From: Yoonia sp. I 8.24
GTDB lineage: Bacteria > Pseudomonadota > Alphaproteobacteria > Rhodobacterales > Rhodobacteraceae
DNA length: 64,000 nt
Direction: 5' to 3'
Assembly (NCBI RefSeq): GCF_022096995.1
Contig: NZ_JACXGQ010000004.1
Coordinates: 310,001-374,000 of the forward strand
Positions 1-8,049 of this stretch are shown here, one piece after another. A program made the translations under genes and the position numbers. The stretch's first letter is position 1, and each line of letters opens with the position of its first letter. The notes beneath the pieces are model-generated. The model was not told the origin of the DNA. It made no database searches and saw nothing but the letters and a program-made list of their open reading frames with translations.

Positions 1-294
1 TACATGGCGCACAAAGGCTTTGCGATCAATATTTTGTCCAGCGATCAGGTCGCATTGTGTAAGCTATTCTCAAGCCAAGAACGCGACCGTTTTGCGTCAT
101 TGAACTGGATGCGAGGTATGCACGGGCTCCCGATTCTTGCCGGTTGTGCCGCGACGTTGGAATGCACCACCCATGCTGTGGTTGAAGGCGGGGATCATCA
201 AATCATGATCGGTCGCGTCGAACAGCACGCATCTTTTGATCGGACGCCGTTGGTGTTTGGAAAAGGTCAGCTTGGCGCGTTTGCGACTGCATAA
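1..294 (+). CDS. flavin reductase-like domain protein, 3' end only
   Basis: The reading frame is open to the first base of the window and ends at TAA 292-294, so only the last 97 residues or so are seen and the true start lies upstream. The segment FAINILS at the start, the FxxxxxxRF spacing, GLPIL, a C-A-x-LEC turn and the GGDHxIxIGRV block are typical of the flavin reductase-like (DIM6/NtaB, FMN-binding split-barrel) family, which reduces FMN or FAD with NAD(P)H for partner monooxygenases or acts alone. The partner cannot be named because the upstream neighbour is outside the window. A hairpin follows the stop codon. Confidence 0.8.
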   Translation, partial: YMAHKGFAINILSSDQVALCKLFSSQERDRFASLNWMRGMHGLPILAGCAATLECTTHAVVEGGDHQIMIGRVEQHASFDRTPLVFGKGQLGAFATA

Positions 295-303
295 ACCGTA
301 AAA

Positions 304-340
304 AAACTGCGCGGCCGTAAGCCACGCAGTTTCTTTAGAT
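304..340. terminator. bidirectional hairpin between convergent genes
   Basis: A 12-bp stem (304-315 with 321-332, one G-T pair) and a 5-nt loop lie between the convergent flavin reductase-like and cupin genes. The stem reads AAACTGCG outward, with A-rich sequence on one side and CTTTAGATT on the other, so it can serve as an intrinsic terminator for both strands. Confidence 0.7.
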
Positions 341-358
341 TAACCGTTTTAGGCCTGC

Positions 359-937
359 CTAGCGCGGCAGCCCCTTGCCTTTACCAGCCTCCATAACACC
401 ATCAACAAGCACAAACATAATCGTGCAAGGTACAGTGCCACGATTGGCCCATGCGTGGTTGGTGCCGCGCTGCACAACCACGTCGCCCGCCTTCAGCAGT
501 ACGTCATCTTCTTCATTGTCCATCAGCATCCAAATTTCGCCGTTCATGACAATGCCATAATCGACGGAATCCGTGCGGTGCATCCACGGGTGCCGTCCAC
601 CTTGCACCACATTCGCGCCCGCGCCCATTTCAGCGAATGCCGCGGCGCCATCTTCGCTGGATAAGCGCGCCATCACTTCGGGGTCTTCTGGCATGAATTC
701 AACACAGCGAAACACCGTGCCGTTTTGCGGCGGGTGCAGAATGAAATCACCCGTGCAGGTTTCCGTCGGGCCATCATATTCGGCTGGCGTTTGATCCGTC
801 ATCCAAAAATTTGTCAGCCGCACACCCGGCCGATTTGGACGTTCTAGCTGTTGCGTCGCGATTTGATCGCTTTCAATGATCGCTGTGCCTTCGGCGTTAT
901 GTCCGGTGACAACGCGGCGGTAGTCTTTGTGTTTCAT
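359..937 (-). CDS. cupin domain protein in TAXI-TRAP operon
   Basis: A 192-residue single-domain cupin. The two cupin motifs are visible near residues 116-134 (HPWMHRTDSVDYGIVMNG; candidate metal ligands H116/H120 and D126) and 151-165 (GDVVVQRGTNHAWAN; H161). The N-terminal 60 residues carry no recognisable domain. Its ATG overlaps the stop of the TRAP permease gene (934-937, ATGA), so the two are translationally coupled, and the enzyme may act on the compound imported by the transporter. Related cupins include dioxygenases and isomerases, but sequence alone does not assign a reaction. Confidence 0.85.
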   Translation of the reverse strand: MKHKDYRRVVTGHNAEGTAIIESDQIATQQLERPNRPGVRLTNFWMTDQTPAEYDGPTETCTGDFILHPPQNGTVFRCVEFMPEDPEVMARLSSEDGAAAFAEMGAGANVVQGGRHPWMHRTDSVDYGIVMNGEIWMLMDNEEDDVLLKAGDVVVQRGTNHAWANRGTVPCTIMFVLVDGVMEAGKGKGLPR

Positions 938-2820
938 GAAGTTGCTTTCGAAGTTTGGTGAGAAGATCGGTCGAGAACCACGACCGCAACAAAAAGACCA
1001 AGGCCCACAGCCGCGCTAATCAACCCTTGGAACAAGAGGCACAAGCCCGCTGCCGCAGCGATTATCCGCACAAGTGGCGACAACCGCCCATTCAGATTGC
1101 CGATGATCGCAACCCCAATGGCGAATGTCCCCAGTGCCGCCGTGACAATGGCAAAACCGTTTTCAACGATTGTACCCCCCATCAACAGACCCGGCCCATA
1201 GACAAAGGCAAATGGCAGCACAAAGGATGTCGCCGCATAGCTTGCTGCGGTCCAGCCCACCTTATTCACATTCGCGCCTGCGATGCCCCCCGCCACATAA
1301 GACGCAAGCGCAACAGGCGGTGTGATTGTCGAGATACAGCCGTAGTAAAAGACAAAGAAATGCGCGGTCAGCACTGGCACGCCAAGCTTCACCAGCGCAG
1401 GTGCCACCACCGTCGCAAGGATAAGATATGCAGCAGTCGTCGGCAGCCCCATGCCCAAAATGATCGATGTGATCATGGTGAAGAATAGCGCAAGGAACAG
1501 ATAGCCACCCGATGCCAAATCAATCAGCGTCGCAATCTTTGACCCAAGCCCCGTGACCCCCAAAATCCCCGCGATAATCCCCGCTGCGGCACAGGCCGCA
1601 GAAATGGTCACCACAGAGCGCGCCCCCTCTGAGATTGAGCGCATAAGTTTTTCAAAGAATACCTTGTCGATTTTACGCTGCCAAACGATATCGCCCAAGA
1701 CCAACACACCCATCGCCCAAAGCGAGGCCTTAAACGGGGAATAGCCCATCAGCATCATTGTGATTAGCGTCCCAAAGGCTGCAATAAAGGGGCTGCCCTT
1801 TACCAAAACTTTGGCCAAAGGCTCTGCGCTGATTTCAGCGCCAGTGTTCGGCGCAATACCAGATTTGACCGCTTGCAAGTGCACAACCACAAATGCAGAG
1901 CCAAAAAACAAAAGCGCGGGCACAATGGCCGCAGCCATTACCGATGTGTAAGGGACGCCCACGATTTCAGCCATGATAAAGGCCGCGGCCCCCATCACTG
2001 GCGGCATGATTTGCCCCCCAGTCGAAGCCACAGCCTCGATTGCGGCGGCCTGATGCGGCGCATAGCCTTCGCGCTTCATAATTGGGATCGTCACGGTCCC
2101 CGTAACCGCCACATTGCCCGCCGCTGACCCGCTGACCATGCCGATCAAAGTCGAAAACAGCACCGCCGATTTGGCAGAGGCCGCACGCAAACCGCGGGTA
2201 CAGCGCACCGACAATTCAAAAAAGAAATCCCCGGCCCCAAAATTCGACAACAACGCGCCAAAAATCGTAAAGACGATGATATATGTCGCCGCAACGCCAA
2301 CTGGAATGCCGTAGATTCCTTGGGTGTCTGTGGTCAGCACAACGATAATGCGGTTCAAATTCGACCCGCGCCCTTCCAGCACGCCCGGTAGATAAGGCGC
2401 AAGAAACGGGTAGAGAAAGAACACAAAGGTGATCAAGGCGAGGATCAGACCGATGCCGCGTCGTGCGGCCTCAAAGACGACGAACAACAAGACCGCGCCA
2501 GCAATCAAATCCGTATCGTTGGTGATGCCGCCGCTAAAGGCAATCGGCTTCCAACGTGTCAACATCCAAAGACTGGCAGCGACCGTTGCCAAGACAAGAA
2601 ACCCGGAAATCGCAGCGTTGAGCTTTGTCCCCTCGAGCTTTGCGCTCGCAGGTTTGATGACAAAAAGAAGTGAAAGCGCGAGCATCACATGTGTTAAGCG
2701 CATCGGCATTGTCGAGATGACAAAAACGCCAGAAACCACCATCAGATGGTACGCGCCAAGCGCCAGCCCAGCCGCGAAAATCGCGTTCTGAACCGTCAAA
2801 AATCGGTGAATTGAGTTCAT
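934..2820 (-). CDS. TRAP transporter fused permease (4TM/12TM), TAXI type
   Basis: A 628-residue polytopic protein that fuses the small (DctQ-like) and large (DctM-like) TRAP membrane subunits, the arrangement usual for TAXI-type TRAP systems. The central segment SGSAAGNVAVTGTVTIPIMK, followed by the STGGQIMPPVMGAAAF stretch, is the family signature. Sodium-driven import of an organic acid is expected, with the receptor encoded directly upstream. I chose ATG 2818-2820 because a GGGGGG stretch sits about 8 nt upstream; an in-frame TTG 24 nt further upstream is less likely. The C-terminal third carries additional membrane segments. The substrate is unknown. Confidence 0.92.
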   Translation of the reverse strand: MNSIHRFLTVQNAIFAAGLALGAYHLMVVSGVFVISTMPMRLTHVMLALSLLFVIKPASAKLEGTKLNAAISGFLVLATVAASLWMLTRWKPIAFSGGITNDTDLIAGAVLLFVVFEAARRGIGLILALITFVFFLYPFLAPYLPGVLEGRGSNLNRIIVVLTTDTQGIYGIPVGVAATYIIVFTIFGALLSNFGAGDFFFELSVRCTRGLRAASAKSAVLFSTLIGMVSGSAAGNVAVTGTVTIPIMKREGYAPHQAAAIEAVASTGGQIMPPVMGAAAFIMAEIVGVPYTSVMAAAIVPALLFFGSAFVVVHLQAVKSGIAPNTGAEISAEPLAKVLVKGSPFIAAFGTLITMMLMGYSPFKASLWAMGVLVLGDIVWQRKIDKVFFEKLMRSISEGARSVVTISAACAAAGIIAGILGVTGLGSKIATLIDLASGGYLFLALFFTMITSIILGMGLPTTAAYLILATVVAPALVKLGVPVLTAHFFVFYYGCISTITPPVALASYVAGGIAGANVNKVGWTAASYAATSFVLPFAFVYGPGLLMGGTIVENGFAIVTAALGTFAIGVAIIGNLNGRLSPLVRIIAAAAGLCLLFQGLISAAVGLGLFVAVVVLDRSSHQTSKATS

Positions 2821-2843
2821 TGAAACCGCCCCCCAACTGACCA

Positions 2844-2860
2844 AGCCACTTACAGTGGCT
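2844..2860 (-). other. intercistronic stem-loop between receptor and permease
   Basis: A perfect 7-bp stem (AGCCACT with AGTGGCT) and a 3-nt loop lie 20 nt past the stop of the TAXI receptor gene and just before the permease start. It has no T-run, so it more likely protects the upstream message or attenuates than terminates fully. Confidence 0.55.
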
Positions 2861-2880
2861 CAGTCAGTCGTAATTTTAAA

Positions 2881-3813
2881 TTACTTCGAGTCGAAATAAG
2901 CCTGCGCACCCGCGTGAAGCGGAATAGCAAGCTCTAGCGACATCGCGGGATCAATCTGAAGCGCATTGGCGTTTTCAGCTTGTAGCTCTTCGAGATTGTC
3001 AAAGATCGCGGCGGTCACAGCTTCAACCGTCGCCGCATCAAGACTGTTTGGCGCAATCAACATGTTGTTGACACCGATCGCTTGGCCAGCTTCGGCTGTG
3101 CCATAAACATCCGCAGGGATTTCGACAGCAACATATGCGCTATTTGCTTCAAGCGCTGCGTCAAGCATCCCTTCGGAGAAGCTAATATAGCGCAGATCAG
3201 CGCCAGCCGTTGCTTGCAAAACCGCCCCTGATGGGAAGCCAGACAGGGCAAGCGCCGCGTCGACCGTGCCATCTGTCAATTGGCTGAAGCCATCAGAATA
3301 GGACACAAAGCTTGGCGTGATATCTTCGATGCTCATGTCATGCTGCGGGAACAAGAAGTTCACAAAACCCAATGTGCCGCCGCCAGCAGGACCGACAGCA
3401 ACGCTTTTGCCGCGCAGGTCTTCGATTGTCATAATGTCGCTATCGGCCAAAACCATCATGTGCAAAACTGATGGATGCAAAGCCGCAACCGCACCGATGT
3501 CGATTTCGCCTGTATTGCTGTATGGGCCAACACCTTTGGTCGCCAATACTGCAAGGTTATTGTTTGTGATGGCAATCTCAACTTCGCCGCTCGCGATTAA
3601 ATTGGGGTTCTGCACAGATCCGCCGGTAACGATTGGCACCATAGAGATACCTTCGCCAGCGTGTGCATTCACAACGTTCGAAATACTCTGCCCCATAGGA
3701 TAAAACGCACCGCCAAGCGATGCAGTACCGATACGCAACTCTTCGGCCGCAGAAGCCGTACCAAGAATCGCCAACACAGCGACGCCAGCGATTTTTTTGA
3801 ATGCGTTAGACAT
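2881..3813 (-). CDS. TAXI family TRAP transporter solute-binding protein
   Basis: A 310-residue periplasmic receptor. The signal peptide ends near residue 22 (TASA/AEE), and the mature start EELRIGTASLGGAFYPMGQS is the hallmark of the TAXI (TRAP-associated extracytoplasmic immunogenic) family. The motif VAVGPAGGGTLGF follows mid-protein. The ATG at 3811-3813 has AAGGAGGA 4 nt upstream; an in-frame start 27 nt earlier lacks such a site and would bury the signal peptide. It is the first gene of a receptor-permease-cupin operon. TAXI receptors bind glutamate, alpha-ketoglutarate or other acids; the ligand here is not predictable. Confidence 0.93.
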   Translation of the reverse strand: MSNAFKKIAGVAVLAILGTASAAEELRIGTASLGGAFYPMGQSISNVVNAHAGEGISMVPIVTGGSVQNPNLIASGEVEIAITNNNLAVLATKGVGPYSNTGEIDIGAVAALHPSVLHMMVLADSDIMTIEDLRGKSVAVGPAGGGTLGFVNFLFPQHDMSIEDITPSFVSYSDGFSQLTDGTVDAALALSGFPSGAVLQATAGADLRYISFSEGMLDAALEANSAYVAVEIPADVYGTAEAGQAIGVNNMLIAPNSLDAATVEAVTAAIFDNLEELQAENANALQIDPAMSLELAIPLHAGAQAYFDSK

Positions 3814-4179
3814 GGAATCCTCCTTAACATGCAGGCACAAGCTAACGACATGAGGCGGGAAAGCAATAAAAAATCTATATTTTTGACATAATATAAAATA
3901 AATAGATATTTATTGCGCAGTGGCTTTGCCCGATTCACACATATTAAATCGTGTATAATAAGGTAATATGTAGTGCATCAATACGGCTCCACCGTATCGA
4001 TATATGTAGGCTGTCGACTGCCTAAGTCGCACCAACGCTATAGGCTGAAACTTGTCAAACACACACCAATTTTCGATCATGGGTTGTGCGACGTCCAGTG
4101 CCGCGATGCATGTGCGTGCTCGAAAATTTTAGTTAAGGATCGTTTTGCTTAAAAAACGCGCTATGGTTTGCAAATCACA
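3814..4179. other. AT-rich intergenic region with inverted repeats
   Basis: About 366 bases between two minus-strand operons. The part next to the TAXI receptor gene (3860-3960) is very AT-rich and should hold its promoter, though I could not place convincing -35 and -10 boxes. A small hairpin (ATACGG, 3981-3986, with CCGTAT, 3992-3997) follows. Arms AATTTTCGA (4068-4076) and TCGAAAATT (4120-4128) form a 9-bp inverted repeat around a 43-nt GC-richer loop. A run of six T on the minus strand (complement of 4151-4156) may end transcription of the zinc operon. No coding region is supported. Confidence 0.5.
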
Positions 4180-4683
4180 TCACCAAACGTAGATTTCCAT
4201 AAATTCCGCTTCCAGAACGTACCCTGTTTGCGCCACTTCCGTCATCTGCACCTCATGTTGCATACGGCCTGTCACCCAAACCGCATCCCATAGGTTATCT
4301 GACGGCCATGGCGTGAACGCATTCACGAACACCAGTTGATTGGGCGGCGGCGGCGGCGTGTGAATGCAGGCCCCCACATAGGGAACAAGGATGAAACTGG
4401 TGACACCAGCAGCCGTCTGCTCTATTGGAATGATGAACCCCGGCATCTTGATATAGGCCCCATCCAATGCGGGGTTCAGCTTGGTCGCATTACCATCAAA
4501 CACGGGCAACCAAATGTCATTCACTTCGTCCATCACCCCTTCGCCGATGATTTCTGAATATGGGACACCCGGTGGTATCAAATCATCCCAGGTTATCTCG
4601 GTCGCGGGGTTTGCTGCGGCAACACGCGGCAGCGCTGCACCCGCCGTTGCAATCGCAAGCAGTTTTCTGCGTGAAATCTTCAT
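4180..4683 (-). CDS. DUF3299 protein of zinc-uptake locus (ZrgD/E-like position)
   Basis: A 167-residue exported protein with a twin-arginine-like N-terminus (ISRRKLLAIATAGAALPRVA). The DUF3299 core is clear: KMPGFIIPIE near residues 79-88, and FILVPYVGACIHTPPPPPN with C107, H108 and the proline run 110-114. I chose the ATG at 4681-4683 because AGGGGG lies just upstream; the frame stays open further 5' but that part is compositionally meaningless. It follows the FtsX-type permease gene by 17 nt and is the last gene of the operon. The conserved Cys-His pair suggests metal contact, which is an inference. In Vibrio a comparable gene set forms the Zrg zinc importer. Confidence 0.82.
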   Translation of the reverse strand: MKISRRKLLAIATAGAALPRVAAANPATEITWDDLIPPGVPYSEIIGEGVMDEVNDIWLPVFDGNATKLNPALDGAYIKMPGFIIPIEQTAAGVTSFILVPYVGACIHTPPPPPNQLVFVNAFTPWPSDNLWDAVWVTGRMQHEVQMTEVAQTGYVLEAEFMEIYVW

Positions 4684-4700
4684 CAATTGCCCCCTAAGGC

Positions 4701-5951
4701 CTAGATTTTGACCATCATACCATCGGCAAGGGACAATCTGTAAGCTCTGATTGCGGGTACCATACTCACGATTGCGCCAGCGCAAACAACACCAAGTAAC
4801 ACCCAAAATTCTCTCATGCTGGGTGCCACAATGGGAATCCAAAGCCCAAAGGCGCTATCAATCAGCGGCTGCGCCACCCAAAGCCCCAAATACAACAGCA
4901 CCAATCCAAGCAACGCGCCAAGTGCGGCCATCAAAGCCGCCTCTAGCACCAAGAGGCTAAGAATGACCCAGGGACGCGCGCCCATCGCCCTGAATATCGC
5001 CATTTCCCGGCGGCGTTCATTGAGGCTCGAAAAAATGGTGGCCATCATGCCGATCATAGCCGTGACGATCACCATCGCAGACACCGCGACCAAGGCGGTT
5101 TCAGCGATCCCCACGATTTGCCACAACTCTTGCAGTGCCACGCCGGGCAGAATGGCAAGCAGTGGCTCTTGCGGATATTCGTTAATTGCCCGTTGCAGGC
5201 CAAAGATTTGCAACCGACTTTTGACACCGACCAAGGCGGCAGTCACGGCCTGCGGTTGCAGGTCCATCTGGCGGATTTCATCCACGGGAGTCGATTGACC
5301 GGGGATCTGCGCGCCACTTTGCCAATCCACATGGATCGCTTCAATCGCCGCAAGGCTGACGATCACCGTGCGATCAACAGGCGTGCCAGTTTTGGCCAAG
5401 ATGCCCGAGACACGAAAAGGCTGGTCTTTATGCTCAGTAAAAGAAGCCAGCCCATGCGCCACCACAATCGGATCACCCACCGCATAACCCAAGGTCTGCG
5501 CAACATCGGCCCCAATGGTCGCGTCAAACAGATCATCCATAACCGCACCATGTTGGATGGATAGCGATTGCCCTGACCGATACTTGTAGCGGTCAAAAAA
5601 CGCCGTGGTGGTGCCCATCACCCGAAATTGCCGATGACTATCCCCCAAAGAGATCGGCACGATCCAATCGACCTCTGGACGCTCGGCGATATCTTGGTAG
5701 CTTTCCCAAGTCAGGTTGTTCGTCGCATTCCCGATCCGAAACACAGAATAAAGCAGCAATTGTACCGAACCAGACCGCGCCCCGACAATCAAATCGGTGC
5801 CCGAGATCGTATCGGCAAAGCTGGCCTTCGCACCGGTGCGGACCTTTTCCACCCCTAAAAACAGCATGACAGACAAAGCAATCGCCAGAATAGTCATCGC
5901 GACCGTTAACGCGCGCGCCAAAAGCGATGCAAAGGCCAGACGCAAAATCAT
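4701..5951 (-). CDS. FtsX/MacB-type ABC transporter permease
   Basis: A 416-residue membrane protein with one N-terminal membrane helix (about residues 8-35), a large periplasmic MacB-like domain, and three C-terminal helices, the FtsX layout. The C-terminal signature SSLNERRREMAIFRAMGARP follows the second helix. Its start overlaps the end of the LolD-type ATPase gene by 4 nt (ATGA at 5948-5951), indicating a stoichiometric pair. Given the ZrgA-like and DUF3299 neighbours it is probably the membrane subunit of a zinc-acquisition complex rather than a lipoprotein exporter. FtsX-type permeases normally do mechanotransmission or extraction, so how it would import zinc is not obvious. Confidence 0.88.
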   Translation of the reverse strand: MILRLAFASLLARALTVAMTILAIALSVMLFLGVEKVRTGAKASFADTISGTDLIVGARSGSVQLLLYSVFRIGNATNNLTWESYQDIAERPEVDWIVPISLGDSHRQFRVMGTTTAFFDRYKYRSGQSLSIQHGAVMDDLFDATIGADVAQTLGYAVGDPIVVAHGLASFTEHKDQPFRVSGILAKTGTPVDRTVIVSLAAIEAIHVDWQSGAQIPGQSTPVDEIRQMDLQPQAVTAALVGVKSRLQIFGLQRAINEYPQEPLLAILPGVALQELWQIVGIAETALVAVSAMVIVTAMIGMMATIFSSLNERRREMAIFRAMGARPWVILSLLVLEAALMAALGALLGLVLLYLGLWVAQPLIDSAFGLWIPIVAPSMREFWVLLGVVCAGAIVSMVPAIRAYRLSLADGMMVKI

Positions 5952-6649
5952 GCTGCATATCTTGTGGTGTGTGCGATATCGGCCATGTCGATCACCCGGT
6001 CAAACTGGTTTGCCAAACGTGAGTCATGGCTGACCATCATCACCGTGCTGCCATGCGCGCGCGATTGTGCAAACAGCAAGTCAAGAAACGTGGCTTGCGT
6101 CACGGCATCTAAAGAAGAGGTCGGTTCATCCGCGACGATCAAAGGCGGGGTGCCGATTAACGCGCGCGCCGCGGCGACACGCTGTTGCTGACCCACACTT
6201 AGCCTTCCGGCCTTTTGCGCCATCACATCTTCAGGCAACCCAAGATCACGGCAAAGGCGTTCAGCCGTTGCCAAGGGCGCAGACACCCGCCCTGCCCGGT
6301 CAGGGGCGAACCGCAGCGGCAGCAAGATGTTATCGCGCACGCTTGCAAATGGAAGCAGGTTAAACTGTTGGAAAATAAGCCCGATCTGTTCGGCCCGAAA
6401 CCTATCGCGCTGACCAGACGATAGGCCGCCGATATCCGTTCCGGCCACATGCACCCTACCCGATTTAGCCAAGATCGTACCACAGATCAAAGATAATAGT
6501 GTCGATTTCCCCGACCCGCTTTCACCAAGTAGCAAAACGGTTTCAGCCGGATCTAGCCGAAAATCACGGACATTCAACGCAAACGATGTCTGCCCCGGCC
6601 ACCGGAAACTGACATCGCTCAGCGCAAGAATATGATCCGAATTAGTCAC
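5948..6649 (-). CDS. LolD/MacB-type ABC ATPase
   Basis: A 233-residue nucleotide-binding subunit. Walker A GESGSGKST (42-50), Q-loop FQQFNLLP (93-100), signature LSVGQQQR (150-157), Walker B LIVADEP (170-176) and switch histidine H208 are all intact, so it should hydrolyse ATP. The signature LSVGQQQR in place of LSGGEQQR is common in this clade. It is coupled to the FtsX-type permease gene by ATGA overlap and lies 12 nt after the ZrgA-like gene. It likely powers the complex made with the DUF3299 and ZrgA-like exported proteins. Confidence 0.9.
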   Translation of the reverse strand: MTNSDHILALSDVSFRWPGQTSFALNVRDFRLDPAETVLLLGESGSGKSTLLSLICGTILAKSGRVHVAGTDIGGLSSGQRDRFRAEQIGLIFQQFNLLPFASVRDNILLPLRFAPDRAGRVSAPLATAERLCRDLGLPEDVMAQKAGRLSVGQQQRVAAARALIGTPPLIVADEPTSSLDAVTQATFLDLLFAQSRAHGSTVMMVSHDSRLANQFDRVIDMADIAHTTRYAA

Positions 6650-6661
6650 GAAATACCTTGG

Positions 6662-7246
6662 TTAGTTCACATCGCTCAGGTCAAGCAACGGCGCATCACG
6701 ATCGACTTCGAATGCTGTTGCACCTGCATCCGATACGAATTGAACGTCAACTTCAAGCGCGTTGGGGAATGCATTAAAATAGGCAAAGGCAATCTCGGTG
6801 AGTGCAGAGGTATCAGCACAGTCTAACAAATATTGTGCCTGAAATTCGGTGTGACTTCCACTCTCGTCGTGATCATCATGGTCATCGTGGTCGTCATGAT
6901 CATCATGGTCAGCGTGGTCGTCATGATCATCGTCACCTGCCAACGCGGCATCCGCGTCGATAACGCTGCATTGGGCGGCTTCAGATGGGACAAACAGTAC
7001 CATGGGTTGCGCCAGCACGGACAGAGCTGCGGCGATTTCCGCGCGATCTTCCGCGCTTTCAGCGGCATATTCGAACCCAACAATATCGGCGCCGGGGACA
7101 TGTAGTTCCATCGCGATTTGCGTGCCATCAAAGGCAATACTAAGCTGGCCAACACCATGTTCATGGCTGCCCACATGCCGCGTTTCTTCGGCAAAAGCGG
7201 GCGTCGTGATAAGCGTAGATAAAGCGAGAAATGATGCGATTTTCAT
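6662..7246 (-). CDS. zrgA: ZrgA family (DUF2796) zinc-binding periplasmic protein
   Basis: A 194-residue secreted protein with a signal peptide ending near residue 19 (AFA/EE). The mature start HVGSHEHGVGQLSIAFDG is the DUF2796/ZrgA hallmark. Residues 105-132 hold a His-Asp tract with seven HDD-like repeats (H108 to H126 every third residue, then H132), a typical zinc-chelating loop. It is the first gene of an operon with LolD-type ATPase, FtsX-type permease and DUF3299 protein, matching the ZrgABCDE zinc importer known from Vibrio. A Zur-box-like palindrome lies 187 bp upstream. The symbol is by family resemblance; the function is inferred. Confidence 0.85.
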   Translation of the reverse strand: MKIASFLALSTLITTPAFAEETRHVGSHEHGVGQLSIAFDGTQIAMELHVPGADIVGFEYAAESAEDRAEIAAALSVLAQPMVLFVPSEAAQCSVIDADAALAGDDDHDDHADHDDHDDHDDHDDHDESGSHTEFQAQYLLDCADTSALTEIAFAYFNAFPNALEVDVQFVSDAGATAFEVDRDAPLLDLSDVN

Positions 7247-7583
7247 GTTTAATTTCCATCGTTTAAGAGAAGAATGGTTAGGCTGTGCAACCCAGTAAGA
7301 GCCTGTGCATGTTGACGATTCCTTCGTCGCCGCAGATGTTAGAAAGGAACACAGTCGACACAGCCCGATCGGGTTCTTTGTGGATCGACGCTTGTTCGCG
7401 CATTGTGTTCAGACTTCCACCGGATGCTAATTCGTTATATTATAAGATAACACCCGACAAGCCCGAATGCGGGCGATAGGCACAAACCCGGCTAAGACAC
7501 GGCTGGGCGACGAGAAGCCTATCGTATCAGCCGATTATCCGTTAAAAATAATCTAATTATTTGGGATGAATGGGAGCCTCAAG
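7247..7583. other. divergent intergenic region upstream of zinc operon
   Basis: This 337-base gap separates the minus-strand zinc operon from the plus-strand ribbon-helix-helix gene. Besides the Zur-like palindrome at 7434-7451 I see no coding region or strong hairpin. The stretch 7530-7562 (TTAAAAATAATCTAATTATT) is AT-rich and probably belongs to the promoter of the plus-strand gene. Confidence 0.5.
7434..7451. promoter_or_regulatory. candidate Zur box
   Basis: GTTATATTATAAGATAAC is an 18-bp near-perfect palindrome (one mismatched pair) that closely resembles the proteobacterial Zur consensus, built around TGTTATANTATAACA. It sits 187 bp upstream of the zrgA-like start and 132 bp upstream of the divergent ribbon-helix-helix gene. 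A zinc-uptake operon is the expected Zur target, so sequence and context agree. No promoter boxes were placed around it. Confidence 0.75.
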
Positions 7584-7973
7584 ATGTGCAGATTGTTTGT
7601 TGGTGCGGACCCCGCAATGTGGACAAGCCACACGCGGTCAATCCGGATGGATGGTATGGTCACAAGCGTCAGGCTAGAGAGCATGTATTGGACAGTTCTT
7701 GAAGAAATCGCTGCCAACGATGACATGAATGTCCCGCAGCTTTTGCATCAACTTTATAACGAGTCGATCGACGAAGGGCACGATCTGGGGAACTTCACAT
7801 CGTTTCTCAGGGTGTGCTGCTTGCGCTTTATCGACCTGCAGCTTCAAGGGCTGATCCCGTCCGCGCAATCTGGCAGTTTTGAAACCTTGCCTGCCGAAGA
7901 TATTCTAAAGGTCGAAGCCGAGAATAACCGTGAGCGGGCGCGTCTGACGGCCACCCCAAGCACGCAGCACTGA
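7584..7973 (+). CDS. ribbon-helix-helix domain protein
   Basis: A 129-residue protein starting CRLFVGADPAMWTSHTRSIR. The stretch MVTSVRLESMYWTVLEEIA, continued by the helix MNVPQLLHQLYNESIDEG and then FTSFLRVCCLRFI, is the RHH_4-type ribbon-helix-helix fold found in short alphaproteobacterial proteins; databases have sometimes mislabelled this family as arylsulfate sulfotransferase. It should bind DNA as a dimer through the beta strand TSVRL. I chose ATG 7584 because GGGAG lies 8 nt upstream; ATG 7566 has no good site. It is monocistronic, with a GC-rich hairpin after the stop. Confidence 0.75.
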   Translation: MCRLFVGADPAMWTSHTRSIRMDGMVTSVRLESMYWTVLEEIAANDDMNVPQLLHQLYNESIDEGHDLGNFTSFLRVCCLRFIDLQLQGLIPSAQSGSFETLPAEDILKVEAENNRERARLTATPSTQH

Positions 7974-8000
7974 AGCGACACATAGTCCCGCCGAACGAAT

Positions 8001-8028
8001 ACGGCCCCGCCTCAAACCGCGGGGCCGT
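8001..8028 (+). terminator. strong GC-rich hairpin after ribbon-helix-helix gene
   Basis: A perfect 10-bp stem (ACGGCCCCGC with GCGGGGCCGT) and an 8-nt loop lie 27 nt after the stop of the plus-strand gene and before the end of the minus-strand GMC remnant. The tract after it (CCAGCTTTGT) is only weakly T-rich, so efficiency is uncertain; it may work on both strands. Confidence 0.6.
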
Positions 8029-8049
8029 CCAGCTTTGTATATATCCACC

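Noticed and set aside
955..1488. Long open frame on the plus strand inside the TRAP permease
   Set aside because: It is exactly antisense to a clearly conserved membrane protein, is very rich in R, H and C, and matches no family. It is a GC-skew shadow.
6860..6945. Apparent tandem DNA microrepeat (CATGGTCAT-like units)
   Set aside because: It encodes the His-Asp metal-binding tract of the ZrgA-like protein, so it is coding and not a repeat array or CRISPR.
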